A stretch of DNA of 64,000 bases from Chromatiaceae bacterium. Lineage in GTDB: Bacteria; Pseudomonadota; Gammaproteobacteria; Chromatiales; Chromatiaceae. The translations under genes were made by a program, and so were the position numbers. This document shows positions 43,535 to 51,808 of this stretch, piece after piece; position 1 is the stretch's first letter, and each line of letters opens with the position of its first letter. The stretch lies in the NCBI GenBank assembly GCA_019356535.1, contig CP037918.1, positions 744,001 through 808,000 of the forward strand, in the 5' to 3' direction. Under the pieces are notes generated by a model that worked only from the letters and a program-made list of their open reading frames with translations, was not told the DNA's origin and did not search any database.

Positions 43535-44530
43535 GTGATGGCAATGCGCCCGGCGGGCACGCATAATCCCCGGTATCTCGAGGATGTCATCGACGGATTG
43601 GGGATCTTGGCTCGCAAGCAGACAACCCGAAAGCGCCGCCTGCGTCGCGCCCCCGCCTCGCTGCAGGAACTGCGCGAGCTGCTGGCCCGGTTTCGCGCCG
43701 GCGAGGGGCCGGTTGCGCCAGGCGAGAAAAGCATCGCCGCTCTGTCCTTCATGCTGGACAACCCGACCGAGGCGGCGGTGTACTCGATCTCGCGTCTGGC
43801 CGAGGAGCTGGGGGTCAATCCTTCCACCCTGACCCGCCTGGCGAAGCTGCTGGGGTTCCCGGGGTTTTCCGCCTTCCAGGCCTTGTTCCGCGCCGAGCTG
43901 ACGCATCCGGGGGCGCCGTTCTCCGAGCGGGCCAGTCAATGGCTCAACCTCGATTCGCCGCTGGATACCTTGCAAAGGGTGGCGAAGGACGAGCTGAACA
44001 ACCTGCAGATCCTGATGTCGCATCTCGACCCCGAGGTATTCGACCGGGTGGCGGGCATGCTGGTCGAGGCCGAGCGGATCCGGATCTACGGCGCACGGCT
44101 CTTCCATTCGCTGGCCTCGTTCATCGCTTACTGCCTGGGCCTGATACGTGAGGAGGTCGCGCTGCTCGCCGACTCCAGCGAGGGACTGGCCCACGGCCTG
44201 CTGCAGTTGCGACCTGGCGACCTGCTGTTCCTGATCGGCACGGCGCCCTATACCAGTTCGGCGCGCGAGCTGGCCCAGCTGGCGCGCGAGCAGGGGATTC
44301 GCGTGGTGGCGCTGACCGATGCCTACAGTTCTCCGCTGGCCCAGCATGCCGAGCAGACCCTGATCGCCAACACCTCCGGCGCGTTCTTCGCCAACAACGT
44401 CGCTTCCTCGTTCATTCTCTCGGAGGCGCTGCTGCTGGAAACGGCCACCCGCCTGGGCCCGCGGGCGGTGGAGAGACTGAGACTGCATGAAAAACTCGTG
44501 AGCGACCTGCGCATCAGTCCTTCTCCCTGA
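43535..44530 (+). CDS. MurR/RpiR-family transcriptional regulator
   Basis: The N-terminal HTH_6 domain is visible (AALSFMLDNPTEAAVYSISRL, AEELGVNPSTLTRLAKLLGF) and the C-terminal SIS sugar-isomerase-fold domain follows (IRIYGARLFHSLASFIAYCL, LLFLIGTAPYTSSARELA). The start is uncertain: GTG 43535, ATG 43538 or TTG 43598, as residues before about 25 look non-conserved. RpiR proteins sense phosphosugars or other metabolites. Its position between the acetoacetate genes and the aminotransferase-BKACE pair suggests that it controls this cluster (inference). Confidence 0.88.
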   Translation: MMAMRPAGTHNPRYLEDVIDGLGILARKQTTRKRRLRRAPASLQELRELLARFRAGEGPVAPGEKSIAALSFMLDNPTEAAVYSISRLAEELGVNPSTLTRLAKLLGFPGFSAFQALFRAELTHPGAPFSERASQWLNLDSPLDTLQRVAKDELNNLQILMSHLDPEVFDRVAGMLVEAERIRIYGARLFHSLASFIAYCLGLIREEVALLADSSEGLAHGLLQLRPGDLLFLIGTAPYTSSARELAQLAREQGIRVVALTDAYSSPLAQHAEQTLIANTSGAFFANNVASSFILSEALLLETATRLGPRAVERLRLHEKLVSDLRISPSP

Positions 44531-44539
44531 TTGCCCCAG

Positions 44540-44645
44540 GGAACCTCCGAACAACGTCCTCCCCCGCAAGAGCGGGGGGCGGGTGGGGGCTAAGTCCTTG
44601 TTTGAAAGCCCCCTTCCAACCTCCTCCATTTCATGGAGGGGTGAA
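44540..44645. repeat. GC-rich palindromic repeats (two diverged units)
   Basis: CTCCCCCGCAAGAGCGGGGGG at about 44560-44582 and CCTCCTCCATTTCATGGAGGGG at about 44620-44642. The latter is AT-richer in its loop than other units. Confidence 0.65.
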
Positions 44646-44702
44646 TGAGGAGGTCCTGGCGTTGCATCCTTTACGCAAATCTACATTTTTCTCCATTTTT
44701 AG

Positions 44703-44731
44703 TTGCAATAACGTTTTGCGTTAGCTATAAG
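44703..44731 (+). promoter_or_regulatory. Putative promoter with operator-like palindrome in the spacer
   Basis: TTGCAA (44703-44708) and TATAAG (44726-44731) have an ideal 17-base spacer. Inside the spacer lies the inverted repeat TAACG-TTTTG-CGTTA (44709-44723). A repressor bound there would block RNA polymerase. The RpiR-type regulator encoded just upstream is the obvious candidate. About 140 bases of leader precede the aminotransferase start. Confidence 0.5.
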
Positions 44732-44871
44732 GCATGCAAATATGTGGTGCATCGCGTTGTGCGCGGCTTTCAGTCTCTTGTCGCGATCATGACAGACGTT
44801 CCGCAAGAAGCGGCCAGTCGTGCCGGTCCCTTTCCGATAGTGTCACCAACCAAAGAGGATGCAAAAAAGAA

Positions 44872-46242
44872 ATGCTTCAGAATGCCGCCGTTGCTGAGGA
44901 GCCTCCGAGTCGAGTCTTTCACCGCCGTTGCGATGCGGCGTTGCCGCTGGCCGTGACGGGCGAAGGCCCCTGGGTGATCGATGACCGGGGCAAGCGCTAC
45001 CTCGATGCCTGTGGCGGTGCGGCGGTCTGTTCGCTGGGCTATGGCCATCCGCGGGTGGTAGAGGCGGTGCAGCGCCAGATGGCGACCATGCCCTATGTGC
45101 ATTCGAGCTTCTTCACCACCGAACCCTGCGAGCGCCTTGCCGACCTGCTGGTGGAGCAGGCGCCTCCGGGACTCGATCGCGTGTATTACCTGTCCGGCGG
45201 TTCCGAGGCAGTGGAGGCCGCGCTCAAGCTGGCCCGCCAGTATCACCTCGAGGCGGGCGAGTCGCAGCGGCGCTGGTTTGTAGCGCGTGAACAGAGCTAT
45301 CACGGCAATACGCTCGGCGCGCTGGCGGTGGGCGGCAATCGCTGGCGGCGCGAATCCTTCGACCCCCTGTTGATGCCCTCGCATCACATCCCGCCCTGTT
45401 ATGCCTACCGGCATCGGCGGCCTGACGAGACCCCGGAGGCCTACGGGCGGCGTGCGGCGGACGAGCTGGAGCGCAAGCTGCAGGAGCTCGGGCCCGAGAA
45501 TGTCATCGCCTTCATTGCCGAGCCGGTGGTGGGCGCTACCGCGGGGGCCGTGCCGCCGGCACCGGGATATTTTCGACGCATCCGCGAGATCTGCGATCGT
45601 TACGGCGTATTGTTGATCTTCGATGAGGTGATGTGTGGCATAGGCCGCACCGGCAGCTTCTATGCCTTCGAGCAGGAAGGCGTGGTGCCGGATATCGTGG
45701 TGTTGGCCAAGGGGCTGGGCGCCGGCTACCAGCCGGTGGCGGCCCTGCTGGTATCCGAGGCGATCCACGAGCGCATCCGTAGCGGCACGGGTTATTTCCA
45801 GCATGGCCACACCTATATGGCACACGCTTCTGCGCTGGCCGCCGCCCTGGCCGTGGGGCAGACGATCCTGGAAGAAGGGCTGGTCGAGCAGGTGCGTTTG
45901 CGCGGACAGCAGTTGCACGAGCGCCTTGTCGCGCGCCTCGGCGATCATCCGCACGTGGGGGACATCCGGGGGCGCGGGCTGTTGCTCGGGCTGGAGCTGG
46001 TGCGTGACCGCGCCAGTCGCGAACCCTTTGCACCCGAGACCCGCCTGGATGCGCGGATTCGCTCACTGGCACTCGAGCGCGGGCTGATGTGCTATCCCAT
46101 GCACGGCACCATCGATGGCCGCCGGGGGCACCATGTGCTGCTTGCGCCGCCGTTCATCGTCACCGAGGAGCAGCTCGACGAGATTGTCGAACGCCTCGCC
46201 CCAGCCATCGAGCAGGCGATTGCCGGGACCGGCGATGTCTGA
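44872..46242 (+). CDS. Class III (omega) aminotransferase
   Basis: I start at ATG 44872, after AGAGGA. Upstream in-frame codons read through the promoter region and show no family similarity. The 456-residue fold-type I PLP enzyme has YLSGGSEAVEAALKLARQY, the cofactor Asp region IFDEVMCGIGRTG, and the Schiff-base Lys in LAKGLGAGYQP (K280). The family moves amino groups from beta-, omega- or alkyl-amines to a keto acid. Overlap with the BKACE gene by 8 bases suggests that its product is a beta-keto acid processed by BKACE. Confidence 0.9.
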   Translation: MLQNAAVAEEPPSRVFHRRCDAALPLAVTGEGPWVIDDRGKRYLDACGGAAVCSLGYGHPRVVEAVQRQMATMPYVHSSFFTTEPCERLADLLVEQAPPGLDRVYYLSGGSEAVEAALKLARQYHLEAGESQRRWFVAREQSYHGNTLGALAVGGNRWRRESFDPLLMPSHHIPPCYAYRHRRPDETPEAYGRRAADELERKLQELGPENVIAFIAEPVVGATAGAVPPAPGYFRRIREICDRYGVLLIFDEVMCGIGRTGSFYAFEQEGVVPDIVVLAKGLGAGYQPVAALLVSEAIHERIRSGTGYFQHGHTYMAHASALAAALAVGQTILEEGLVEQVRLRGQQLHERLVARLGDHPHVGDIRGRGLLLGLELVRDRASREPFAPETRLDARIRSLALERGLMCYPMHGTIDGRRGHHVLLAPPFIVTEEQLDEIVERLAPAIEQAIAGTGDV

Positions 46243-47038
46243 GCCCGTGATCGTGGCGGTCGCCCCCAACGGGGCGCGCCGTACGGCAGCGGATCACCCG
46301 GCCCTGCCGCTGACTCCCGAAGCACTGGCGCGTGAGGCTGTCGCCTGTGCCGCGGCGGGGGCCTGCATGTTCCATCTTCACGTGCGCGACGACGCCGGCC
46401 GGCACAGCCTGGATCCCGGGCGCTACCGCGAGGCCATCTCGGCGATCCGGGATGCGGTGGGGGACACCCTGCTGATCCAGATCACCTCCGAGGCCGCGGG
46501 GTGTTACGGACCCGAGGAGCAGCGCGATAGCGTTCGTACCCTGATGCCGGAGGCTGTGTCGTTGGCGATTCGCGAGTTGATGCCGGACCGGGAACAGGCG
46601 CGGGAGACGGGGCTCCTGCTGCGGGCATTGCTCGAGGCCGGTTGTCTGCCGCAGCTGATCGTCTATCACCCGGACGATCTGCGCCGTTACCGGCAGTGGC
46701 AGGCGGAGGGATTGGTGCCGGATGTTTCCCTGCCGCTGTTGCTGGTGCTGGGACGTTTCCCGGGAGGCACGCTCGAAAATTTCTTGCGAGAGGGATGCCC
46801 CGGACCCAACTGGATGGCATGCGCCTTTGGCGAGCAACAGCTGACCGCGGTACTCGACGCAGCTGCGAAGGGCGGTCATGTGCGGGTCGGTTTCGAGAAC
46901 GGACTGGAGCTGCCGGACGGGCGTCGCGCGCCTGGCAATGCCGCGCTGGTCGAAGCCGCAGCTCACGCCTTGCGCTCCCGGGGCCAGTCATTGGCTGACG
47001 CCGCGACCTGTCGGGCACTGATGCGCCCGGTCGCCTGA
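46235..47038 (+). CDS. BKACE-family beta-keto acid cleavage enzyme (DUF849)
   Basis: The start is ATG 46235, overlapping the aminotransferase gene by 8 bases, giving 267 residues. Family features: VAVAPNGARR near the start, the zinc-ligand motif MFHLHVRDDAGRHSLD, QITSEAAG, and a late VRVGFENGL segment where relatives have a Glu near the metal. BKACE enzymes condense a beta-keto acid with acetyl-CoA, giving acetoacetate and a new acyl-CoA. Substrate varies across the family and cannot be read here. It is slightly shorter than typical members. Confidence 0.85.
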   Translation: MSEPVIVAVAPNGARRTAADHPALPLTPEALAREAVACAAAGACMFHLHVRDDAGRHSLDPGRYREAISAIRDAVGDTLLIQITSEAAGCYGPEEQRDSVRTLMPEAVSLAIRELMPDREQARETGLLLRALLEAGCLPQLIVYHPDDLRRYRQWQAEGLVPDVSLPLLLVLGRFPGGTLENFLREGCPGPNWMACAFGEQQLTAVLDAAAKGGHVRVGFENGLELPDGRRAPGNAALVEAAAHALRSRGQSLADAATCRALMRPVA

Positions 47039-47084
47039 AGGCACCCGCCCGGATATTGCGCCCGCATCGCGATTGCCTCTGGTC

Positions 47085-47350
47085 TGGAGTTTCCTCCTGC
47101 TTGCGGGGGAGGGGTGACAACCCTCGACAACCCGGGAAAAACGCCCCCTCCCTGCTTGCGGGGAGGGCTGGGGAGGGGCCGCCTGGCATGGTCGGGAATC
47201 ACCACCTTCATCATCGCGACCGGCCTCTATCTCTTATGTCAGTAGAGCTGAAGGCAGGCGCTGATCTGAGTCCGCAAGCAGAGAGGATTCGGTTTGAGGC
47301 TGCCTGGATACCTTTGTGTTCTTTGCGGTTTGCCCCCTCCCAGCCTCCCC
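47085..47350. repeat. Composite repeat modules, diverged copy of the 39.6-40.3 kb block
   Basis: Hairpin and ACAACCCTCGACAACCCGGG phrases (47100-47170) are followed by one diverged unit of the 140-bp repeat (GGCATGGTCGGGAATC, CACCTTCATCATCGCGACC; 47185-47257) and by the 47259-47367 block shared with 39622-39740. Confidence 0.78.
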
Positions 47351-47351
47351 C

Positions 47352-47495
47352 GCAAGCGGGGGAGGAGTTGATTGGTAGGTGTCTGCAAGCGGGGGAGGAG
47401 CTGATCAGGCGGTGTCCGCAAGCTGGGGGGAGGAGCTGATCAGACGGGTGTCCGCAAGCCGGGGGAGAGTTGATCAGGCGGTGCCTGCAAGCGGG
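47352..47495. repeat. Short tandem repeat array, ~33-bp unit
   Basis: The phrase (C/T)GCAAGCGGGGGAGGAGCTG followed by ATCAGGCGGTGTC recurs at 47352, 47384, 47417, 47453 and (partly) 47486, spacing 32-36 bases. Each unit is half of the window-wide hairpin plus a TGATCAG-like linker, so the array arose by amplification within a repeat element. Confidence 0.82.
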
Positions 47496-47499
47496 GACT

Positions 47500-47642
47500 A
47501 ACCCTAGGCAACCGGGGAAAACCGCCCCCTCCCCGCGTGCGGGGAGGGCCGGGCCGAGGTTGGCGTAATCGAACAGCCGCAGGTGCCCCCTCCCCGCTTG
47601 CGGGGAGGGCCGGGGAGGGGCCCTCCCGGCATGGCCAGTATC
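47500..47642. repeat. GC-rich palindromic repeats before argA
   Basis: Two hairpin units (CCCCTCCCCGCGTGCGGGGA and CCCCTCCCCGCTTGCGGGGA) with a CTAGGCAACCGGGGAAAACC module lie after the argA stop on the opposite strand. With the preceding arrays they fill the gene-free gap 47039-47674. Confidence 0.78.
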
Positions 47643-47674
47643 TCTAGTGAAGTCTTCGGCCGCGTCGTGTGTGA

Positions 47675-48994
47675 TCAGAGCGGCTTGATGAACACCTTGC
47701 TGCGGCGCTGCCAGTTGTAGAGATCGCGCCGGCGACCGGGCAGGCGTTCCACACCAGCCGGCTGGAAGCCGCGTTCGCGGAACCAGTGCGCGGTACGGGT
47801 GCTGAGCACGAACAGCTCGCGCAAGCCCTGGGTGCGTGCCTGCCACTCGATGCGCTCGAGCAATTGCGCGGCACGGCCCTCGCCCCGGTAGTCGGGGTGT
47901 ACAGCCAGGCAGGCCAGCTCGCCCATGGCCTCCTTCTCGAAGGGGTAGAGTGCGGCACAGCCGATGATGCCGCCGTCGCGTTCGATCACCACGAAGCGGT
48001 CGATCTCCTGTTCCAGGCGCTCGCGCGAGCGCCGTGCCAGTGTCCCGGCCTGCTCCAGCGGCTCGATCAGTTCGAGGATGCCGGCCACGTCGTCGATGCT
48101 TGCCGAACGGATCTGTTCGTAGGGTTCCTGGGTGATCAGCAGGCCGGCGCCGTCGCGGGTGAACAGCTCGCGCAGCAGCACGCCGTCGTGCTGGCGGTCG
48201 AGTACGTGTACCCGACGCACCCCGGCCCGGCTGGCGGCAGCCGCGCGCTCGAGTACCCGGCGCAGGCCCTCGCGCAGGCTGCGCCGGCGGCGGATCAGGG
48301 TCTCGACCTCGCTGGGGATCAGGCTGCTGGCGACAGGCTTGCCGCGTCCCAGCGGCGGTCCCTCGGTCAGGTAGACCAGCTTGTCGGCGGACAGGGCCTC
48401 GGCCACCGCGGCAGCCACGTCGGTGGCGTTGAGGTTGAACACCTCGCCGGTCGGTGAATAGCCCAGCGGTGGCAGCAGCACGATCTGCTCATTGTCCAGG
48501 TGGCGGCGGATGGCTTCGGCGTCGATGCGCCGCACCTCGCCGGTGTGCTGGTAGTCGATGCCGTCGAGCACGCCGATAGGGCGTGCGGTGACATGATTGC
48601 CCGAGGCCACGCGGATGCGCGTGCCGGCCATGGGTGAGTTGGCCAGGCCCATCGACAGCAGGGCCTCGATCTCGACGCGTACCGCGCCGGCCGCGTCCTT
48701 CACGCATTGCAGCGCGGTCTCGTCGGTCACCCGCAGGCCGTTGACGATCTGCATGTCGGCGCCGCGCAGGCGCAGGCGCTCCTCGATCTGCGGGCGTGCA
48801 CCGGGCACCAGCACCAGCTTCATGCCCAGACCGTCGAGCAGGGCGATATCGTGAATCAGGTGCGGAAAGCGCTCGTCCTGCAGTGCCTCTCCGGCGAACG
48901 ACAGCACCAGAACCTTGCCGCGGTGGGCGTGTATATAGGGCGAAGACTGGCGAAACCAGTGCACGAAGTCCGGGTTGTCGCTTTGTGCAGGCAT
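47675..48994 (-). CDS. argA: Amino-acid N-acetyltransferase (N-acetylglutamate synthase)
   Basis: A 439-residue classic ArgA: an N-terminal amino-acid-kinase-like domain (KVLVLSFAGEAL, LVPGARPQIEERL, KLVYLTEG) that binds arginine in the family, and a C-terminal GNAT domain (LACLAVHPDYRGEGRAAQLLERIE with the acetyl-CoA R/QxxGxG/A loop; ELFVLSTRTAHWFRERGF). It makes N-acetylglutamate from glutamate and acetyl-CoA, the first step of arginine synthesis. argE is 1.6 kb away in the same orientation. Confidence 0.95.
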   Translation of the reverse strand: MPAQSDNPDFVHWFRQSSPYIHAHRGKVLVLSFAGEALQDERFPHLIHDIALLDGLGMKLVLVPGARPQIEERLRLRGADMQIVNGLRVTDETALQCVKDAAGAVRVEIEALLSMGLANSPMAGTRIRVASGNHVTARPIGVLDGIDYQHTGEVRRIDAEAIRRHLDNEQIVLLPPLGYSPTGEVFNLNATDVAAAVAEALSADKLVYLTEGPPLGRGKPVASSLIPSEVETLIRRRRSLREGLRRVLERAAAASRAGVRRVHVLDRQHDGVLLRELFTRDGAGLLITQEPYEQIRSASIDDVAGILELIEPLEQAGTLARRSRERLEQEIDRFVVIERDGGIIGCAALYPFEKEAMGELACLAVHPDYRGEGRAAQLLERIEWQARTQGLRELFVLSTRTAHWFRERGFQPAGVERLPGRRRDLYNWQRRSKVFIKPL

Positions 48995-49104
48995 GCGATG
49001 GGTCCATTAGAATGCCGTTTGCAAACAAGCATATCGGCCGCGCGCTGTCAGGGAAAGCATCCGGCCGGTGATCCTTTACCCAAAGTACAAAGGGAGCCTG
49101 AGCC

Positions 49105-50022
49105 ATGGATATCTTCGTCGTCGCGCTGGTTGTCCTTGCCGTCGTGGTCGTGGTGCTGGGCGTCAAGCGGGTGCCGCAAGGCATGGAGTACACGGTCGAG
49201 CGCTTCGGGCGTTACACCCGTACTTTGCGGCCCGGCCTGAACCTGATCGTGCCGGTTATCGATCAGATCGGGCATCGCCAGAACATGATGGAACAGGTGC
49301 TCGACGTGCCCTCGCAGGAGGTCATCACTCGCGACAACGCCATGGTCACGGTCGACGGCGTGGTGTTCTTCCAGGTGCTGGACGCGGCCAAGGCGTCCTA
49401 CGAGGTGAACGACCTGTACCGTGCCATTCTCAACCTCACCATGACTAACATCCGTACCGTCATGGGCTCGATGGATCTGGACGAACTGCTCTCCCAGCGC
49501 GATCACATCAATGCGCGCCTGCTCAGCGTGGTGGACGATGCCACCACTCCCTGGGGCGTGAAGGTGACGCGCATCGAGATCAAGGACATCGCGCCACCCA
49601 AGGACCTGGTGGACGCCATGGCCCGGCAGATGAAGGCCGAGCGCGACAAGCGCGCCGCCATCCTCGAGGCCGAGGGCCTGCGCCAGGCCGAGATCCTCAA
49701 GGCCGAGGGCGAGAAGCAGTCGGCCATCCTCACTGCCGAGGGTGAGAAGGAGGCCGCCTTCCGCGAGGCCGAGGCACGCGAACGCCTGGCCGAGGCCGAG
49801 GCACGCGCCACTGCCATGGTCTCGCAGGCCATCGCCCAGGGCGACATCAACGCCATCAACTATTTTGTCGCTCAGAAATACACCGAGGCCCTGCAGGCCA
49901 TCGCCTCGGCCGAGAACCAGAAGGTCATCATGATGCCGCTGGAGGCAGCCAACCTGATCGGCTCGGTGGCCGGCATCGCCGAGATCGCCAGGCAGGCCGG
50001 CCAGAAAGGGGACGCCCAATGA
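49105..50022 (+). CDS. SPFH/Band 7 protein (QmcA/stomatin-like)
   Basis: A 305-residue protein with one N-terminal membrane helix (residues 4-20), an SPFH domain (GVKRVPQGMEYTVERFGRYTRTLRPG, VDGVVFFQVLDAAKA) and a long Ala/Glu/Arg coiled coil (residues about 170-250) with an IAQGDINAINYFVAQKYTEAL end. It assembles into membrane microdomain cages. The stop overlaps the nfeD start (ATGA), the standard partner arrangement. GGGAG precedes the start. Confidence 0.92.
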   Translation: MDIFVVALVVLAVVVVVLGVKRVPQGMEYTVERFGRYTRTLRPGLNLIVPVIDQIGHRQNMMEQVLDVPSQEVITRDNAMVTVDGVVFFQVLDAAKASYEVNDLYRAILNLTMTNIRTVMGSMDLDELLSQRDHINARLLSVVDDATTPWGVKVTRIEIKDIAPPKDLVDAMARQMKAERDKRAAILEAEGLRQAEILKAEGEKQSAILTAEGEKEAAFREAEARERLAEAEARATAMVSQAIAQGDINAINYFVAQKYTEALQAIASAENQKVIMMPLEAANLIGSVAGIAEIARQAGQKGDAQ

Positions 50023-50462
50023 GCTGGCTGGAACATGTCGACTACTGGCACTGGCTGGTGCTGGCGGTGGCCCTGGTGGTGCTGGAGATCGTCTCGCCCG
50101 GCGTGTTCTTCCTGTGGCTGGGGCTGGCTGCCCTTGGGGTCGGCGCCATCCTTTGGTGGATGCCCGATCTCGTCTGGCAGACGCAATTGGTGATCTTCGC
50201 GGTGCTCTCGGTGCTGAGCATCGGGCTGGTGCGGCTGGTGTTGCGGCATCGCCCGATCGCCACCGACGAGCCGACGCTCAACCGGCGCGGGGAGCAATAC
50301 CTCGGGCGTGTGCTCACCCTCGGCGAACCCATCGAGAACGGTGTCGGCCGGGTGCGCGTGGACGATACGCTGTGGCGGGTGAAAGGCCCGGACGCCCCGG
50401 CCGGCAGCCGGGTACGGGTGGTCGGTGTGGATGGCACCGTGTTCCGCGTCGAGCTAGTGTAA
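50019..50462 (+). CDS. NfeD-family membrane protein
   Basis: A 147-residue short NfeD: three to four hydrophobic segments in residues 10-80 (LVLAVALVVLEIVSPGVFFLWLG) and a C-terminal OB-fold domain (RRGEQYLGRVLTLGEPIENG, GSRVRVVGVDGTVFRV). It lacks the ClpP-like protease domain of long NfeDs. It works with the SPFH protein encoded immediately upstream, probably supporting its assembly. Confidence 0.9.
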   Translation: MSWLEHVDYWHWLVLAVALVVLEIVSPGVFFLWLGLAALGVGAILWWMPDLVWQTQLVIFAVLSVLSIGLVRLVLRHRPIATDEPTLNRRGEQYLGRVLTLGEPIENGVGRVRVDDTLWRVKGPDAPAGSRVRVVGVDGTVFRVELV

Positions 50463-50504
50463 GGACCCAGGGGAACCTTTCTACTTTTTTGCATTCCGGC
50501 TTGC

Positions 50505-50602
50505 GGCGTCCGCCCCTCCCCGGCCCTCCCCACAAGCGGGGAGGGGGGCACGGTCTCTCCTCCCCCGCTTGCGGGGGAGGCCGGGAGGGGGGCGGGCCGG
50601 AT
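50505..50602. repeat. GC-rich palindromic repeats (two units)
   Basis: CCCCTCCCCGGCCCTCCCC-type arms at about 50513-50545 and CTCCTCCCCCGCTTGCGGGG with GGAGGCCGGGAGGGGG at 50558-50595 separate the convergent nfeD and argE genes. Confidence 0.75.
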
Positions 50603-50617
50603 CTCAGACCGACGTCT

Positions 50618-51763
50618 TTACAGGCAAAACCGTTCGATCAACCGGCGGACGATCTGCTGCGCCGGTTCGAGCTGGGCGAGTTCGATGTACTCGTCAGGCT
50701 GGTGGGCCTGGTCGATGTGACCGGGCCCGAGGATCACGGTATCCATGCCCATGGCATTGAGGAAGGGGCCCTCGGTGGCGAAGGCGACAGCGCCCGCGGT
50801 ATACCCGGTGAGCGCCTCGACCGCGCGCACGATCTCGGCTTCGGCGGGTGTCTCCATGGCAGGCACGCCCTCGAACAGGGGCTCGCGCTGGATGCGCAGG
50901 CCCGTCGCTTCCTGCAGACGGGCCAGGCGGCTGTCCAGTTCCTCGCGCAGCCCCTGGAGCGACATGCCGGGCAGGGGGCGGATGTCGAAGTGCAGCTCAC
51001 ACTGGCCGCAGATGCGGTTGGGGTTGTCGCCGCCGTGGATGTGGCCGAGGTTGAGTGTCGGCACTTCGACCGCGAACAGCGGGTTATGGTGATGCCGCTG
51101 CAGCTCGTCGCGCCAGGCCAGCAGTTCGCCGATCACCTGGTACATGCCTTCGAGCGCGTTGTTGCCCAGTGCGGGGTCGCTGGAATGCCCGGAGCGGCCG
51201 ATGACGCGGATCGCCTCCATGGTGATGCCCTTGTGCATGCGTACCGGGCGCAGGCCGGTGGGCTCGCCAATCACCGCGTGGCGCCCCAGTCGGCGGTGGA
51301 GGTCGAGCAGGCTGCGTGCACCGCACATGCTGCTCTCCTCGTCGGCGGTGGCCAGCAGCACCAGCGGCTGCTTCAGGGTGTGCAGGTCGAGATCGCGGAT
51401 CGCCTCGAGTACCACCGCAAAGAAACCTTTCATGTCGGCGGTGCCCAGGCCGTACCAGCGGCCGTCGGCTTCGCGCAGGCGCAGCGGGTCGCCGTTCCAG
51501 CGGCCCTCGTCGAAGGGCACGGTGTCGGTGTGCCCCGAGAGCACCAGGCCGTCGGGGCCACTGCCGGCACTGGCGATCAGGTTGTACTTGCCAGGACGGC
51601 CCGGTACCTCGAGGATCTCGACCGTAAAACCGGCATCGCGGCACCATTCGGCCAGGTGTTCGATCACCTGGCGGTTGGACTGGTCCCACTCAGGGCTGAC
51701 ACTGCTCACCGAGGGCGAGCCGATCAGCCGCCGCATCATCTCTGGCAGGTCGGGGTAGTGCAT
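50618..51763 (-). CDS. argE: Acetylornithine deacetylase
   Basis: The start is ATG 51763 (MHYPDLPEMMRRLIG). The longer in-frame extension covers the oppositely oriented neighbour and is rejected. The 381-residue M20-family metallopeptidase has the metal ligands in LSGHTDTVPF (H78, D80), GTADMKGF (D110) and TADEESS (E142, E143), plus the dimerisation domain. It hydrolyses N-acetylornithine to ornithine in arginine synthesis, matching argA nearby. Related succinyl-diaminopimelate desuccinylase is less likely by the GRWNGDPL and ADMKGFFAVVLEA stretches. Confidence 0.9.
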   Translation of the reverse strand: MHYPDLPEMMRRLIGSPSVSSVSPEWDQSNRQVIEHLAEWCRDAGFTVEILEVPGRPGKYNLIASAGSGPDGLVLSGHTDTVPFDEGRWNGDPLRLREADGRWYGLGTADMKGFFAVVLEAIRDLDLHTLKQPLVLLATADEESSMCGARSLLDLHRRLGRHAVIGEPTGLRPVRMHKGITMEAIRVIGRSGHSSDPALGNNALEGMYQVIGELLAWRDELQRHHHNPLFAVEVPTLNLGHIHGGDNPNRICGQCELHFDIRPLPGMSLQGLREELDSRLARLQEATGLRIQREPLFEGVPAMETPAEAEIVRAVEALTGYTAGAVAFATEGPFLNAMGMDTVILGPGHIDQAHQPDEYIELAQLEPAQQIVRRLIERFCL

Positions 51764-51808
51764 GTGTCGAGATTGCACTAGTGACGGGGTTTCGTCCAGT
51801 ATGAGCGC

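Noticed and set aside
42008-44629. 873-residue open frame on the - strand across the thiolase and regulator genes
   Set aside because: Antisense to two well-supported genes, Gln/Arg/Gly-rich with no motif. An artefact of high GC.
44734-44871. Upstream in-frame extension of the aminotransferase
   Set aside because: It would place the start on the promoter itself, and the encoded residues (Cys/Arg/Ser-rich) do not resemble the family.
47352-47495. 33-bp spaced repeats considered as a CRISPR
   Set aside because: The unit repeats head to tail with almost no unique sequence between copies, and the unit is an arm of the intergenic palindrome.
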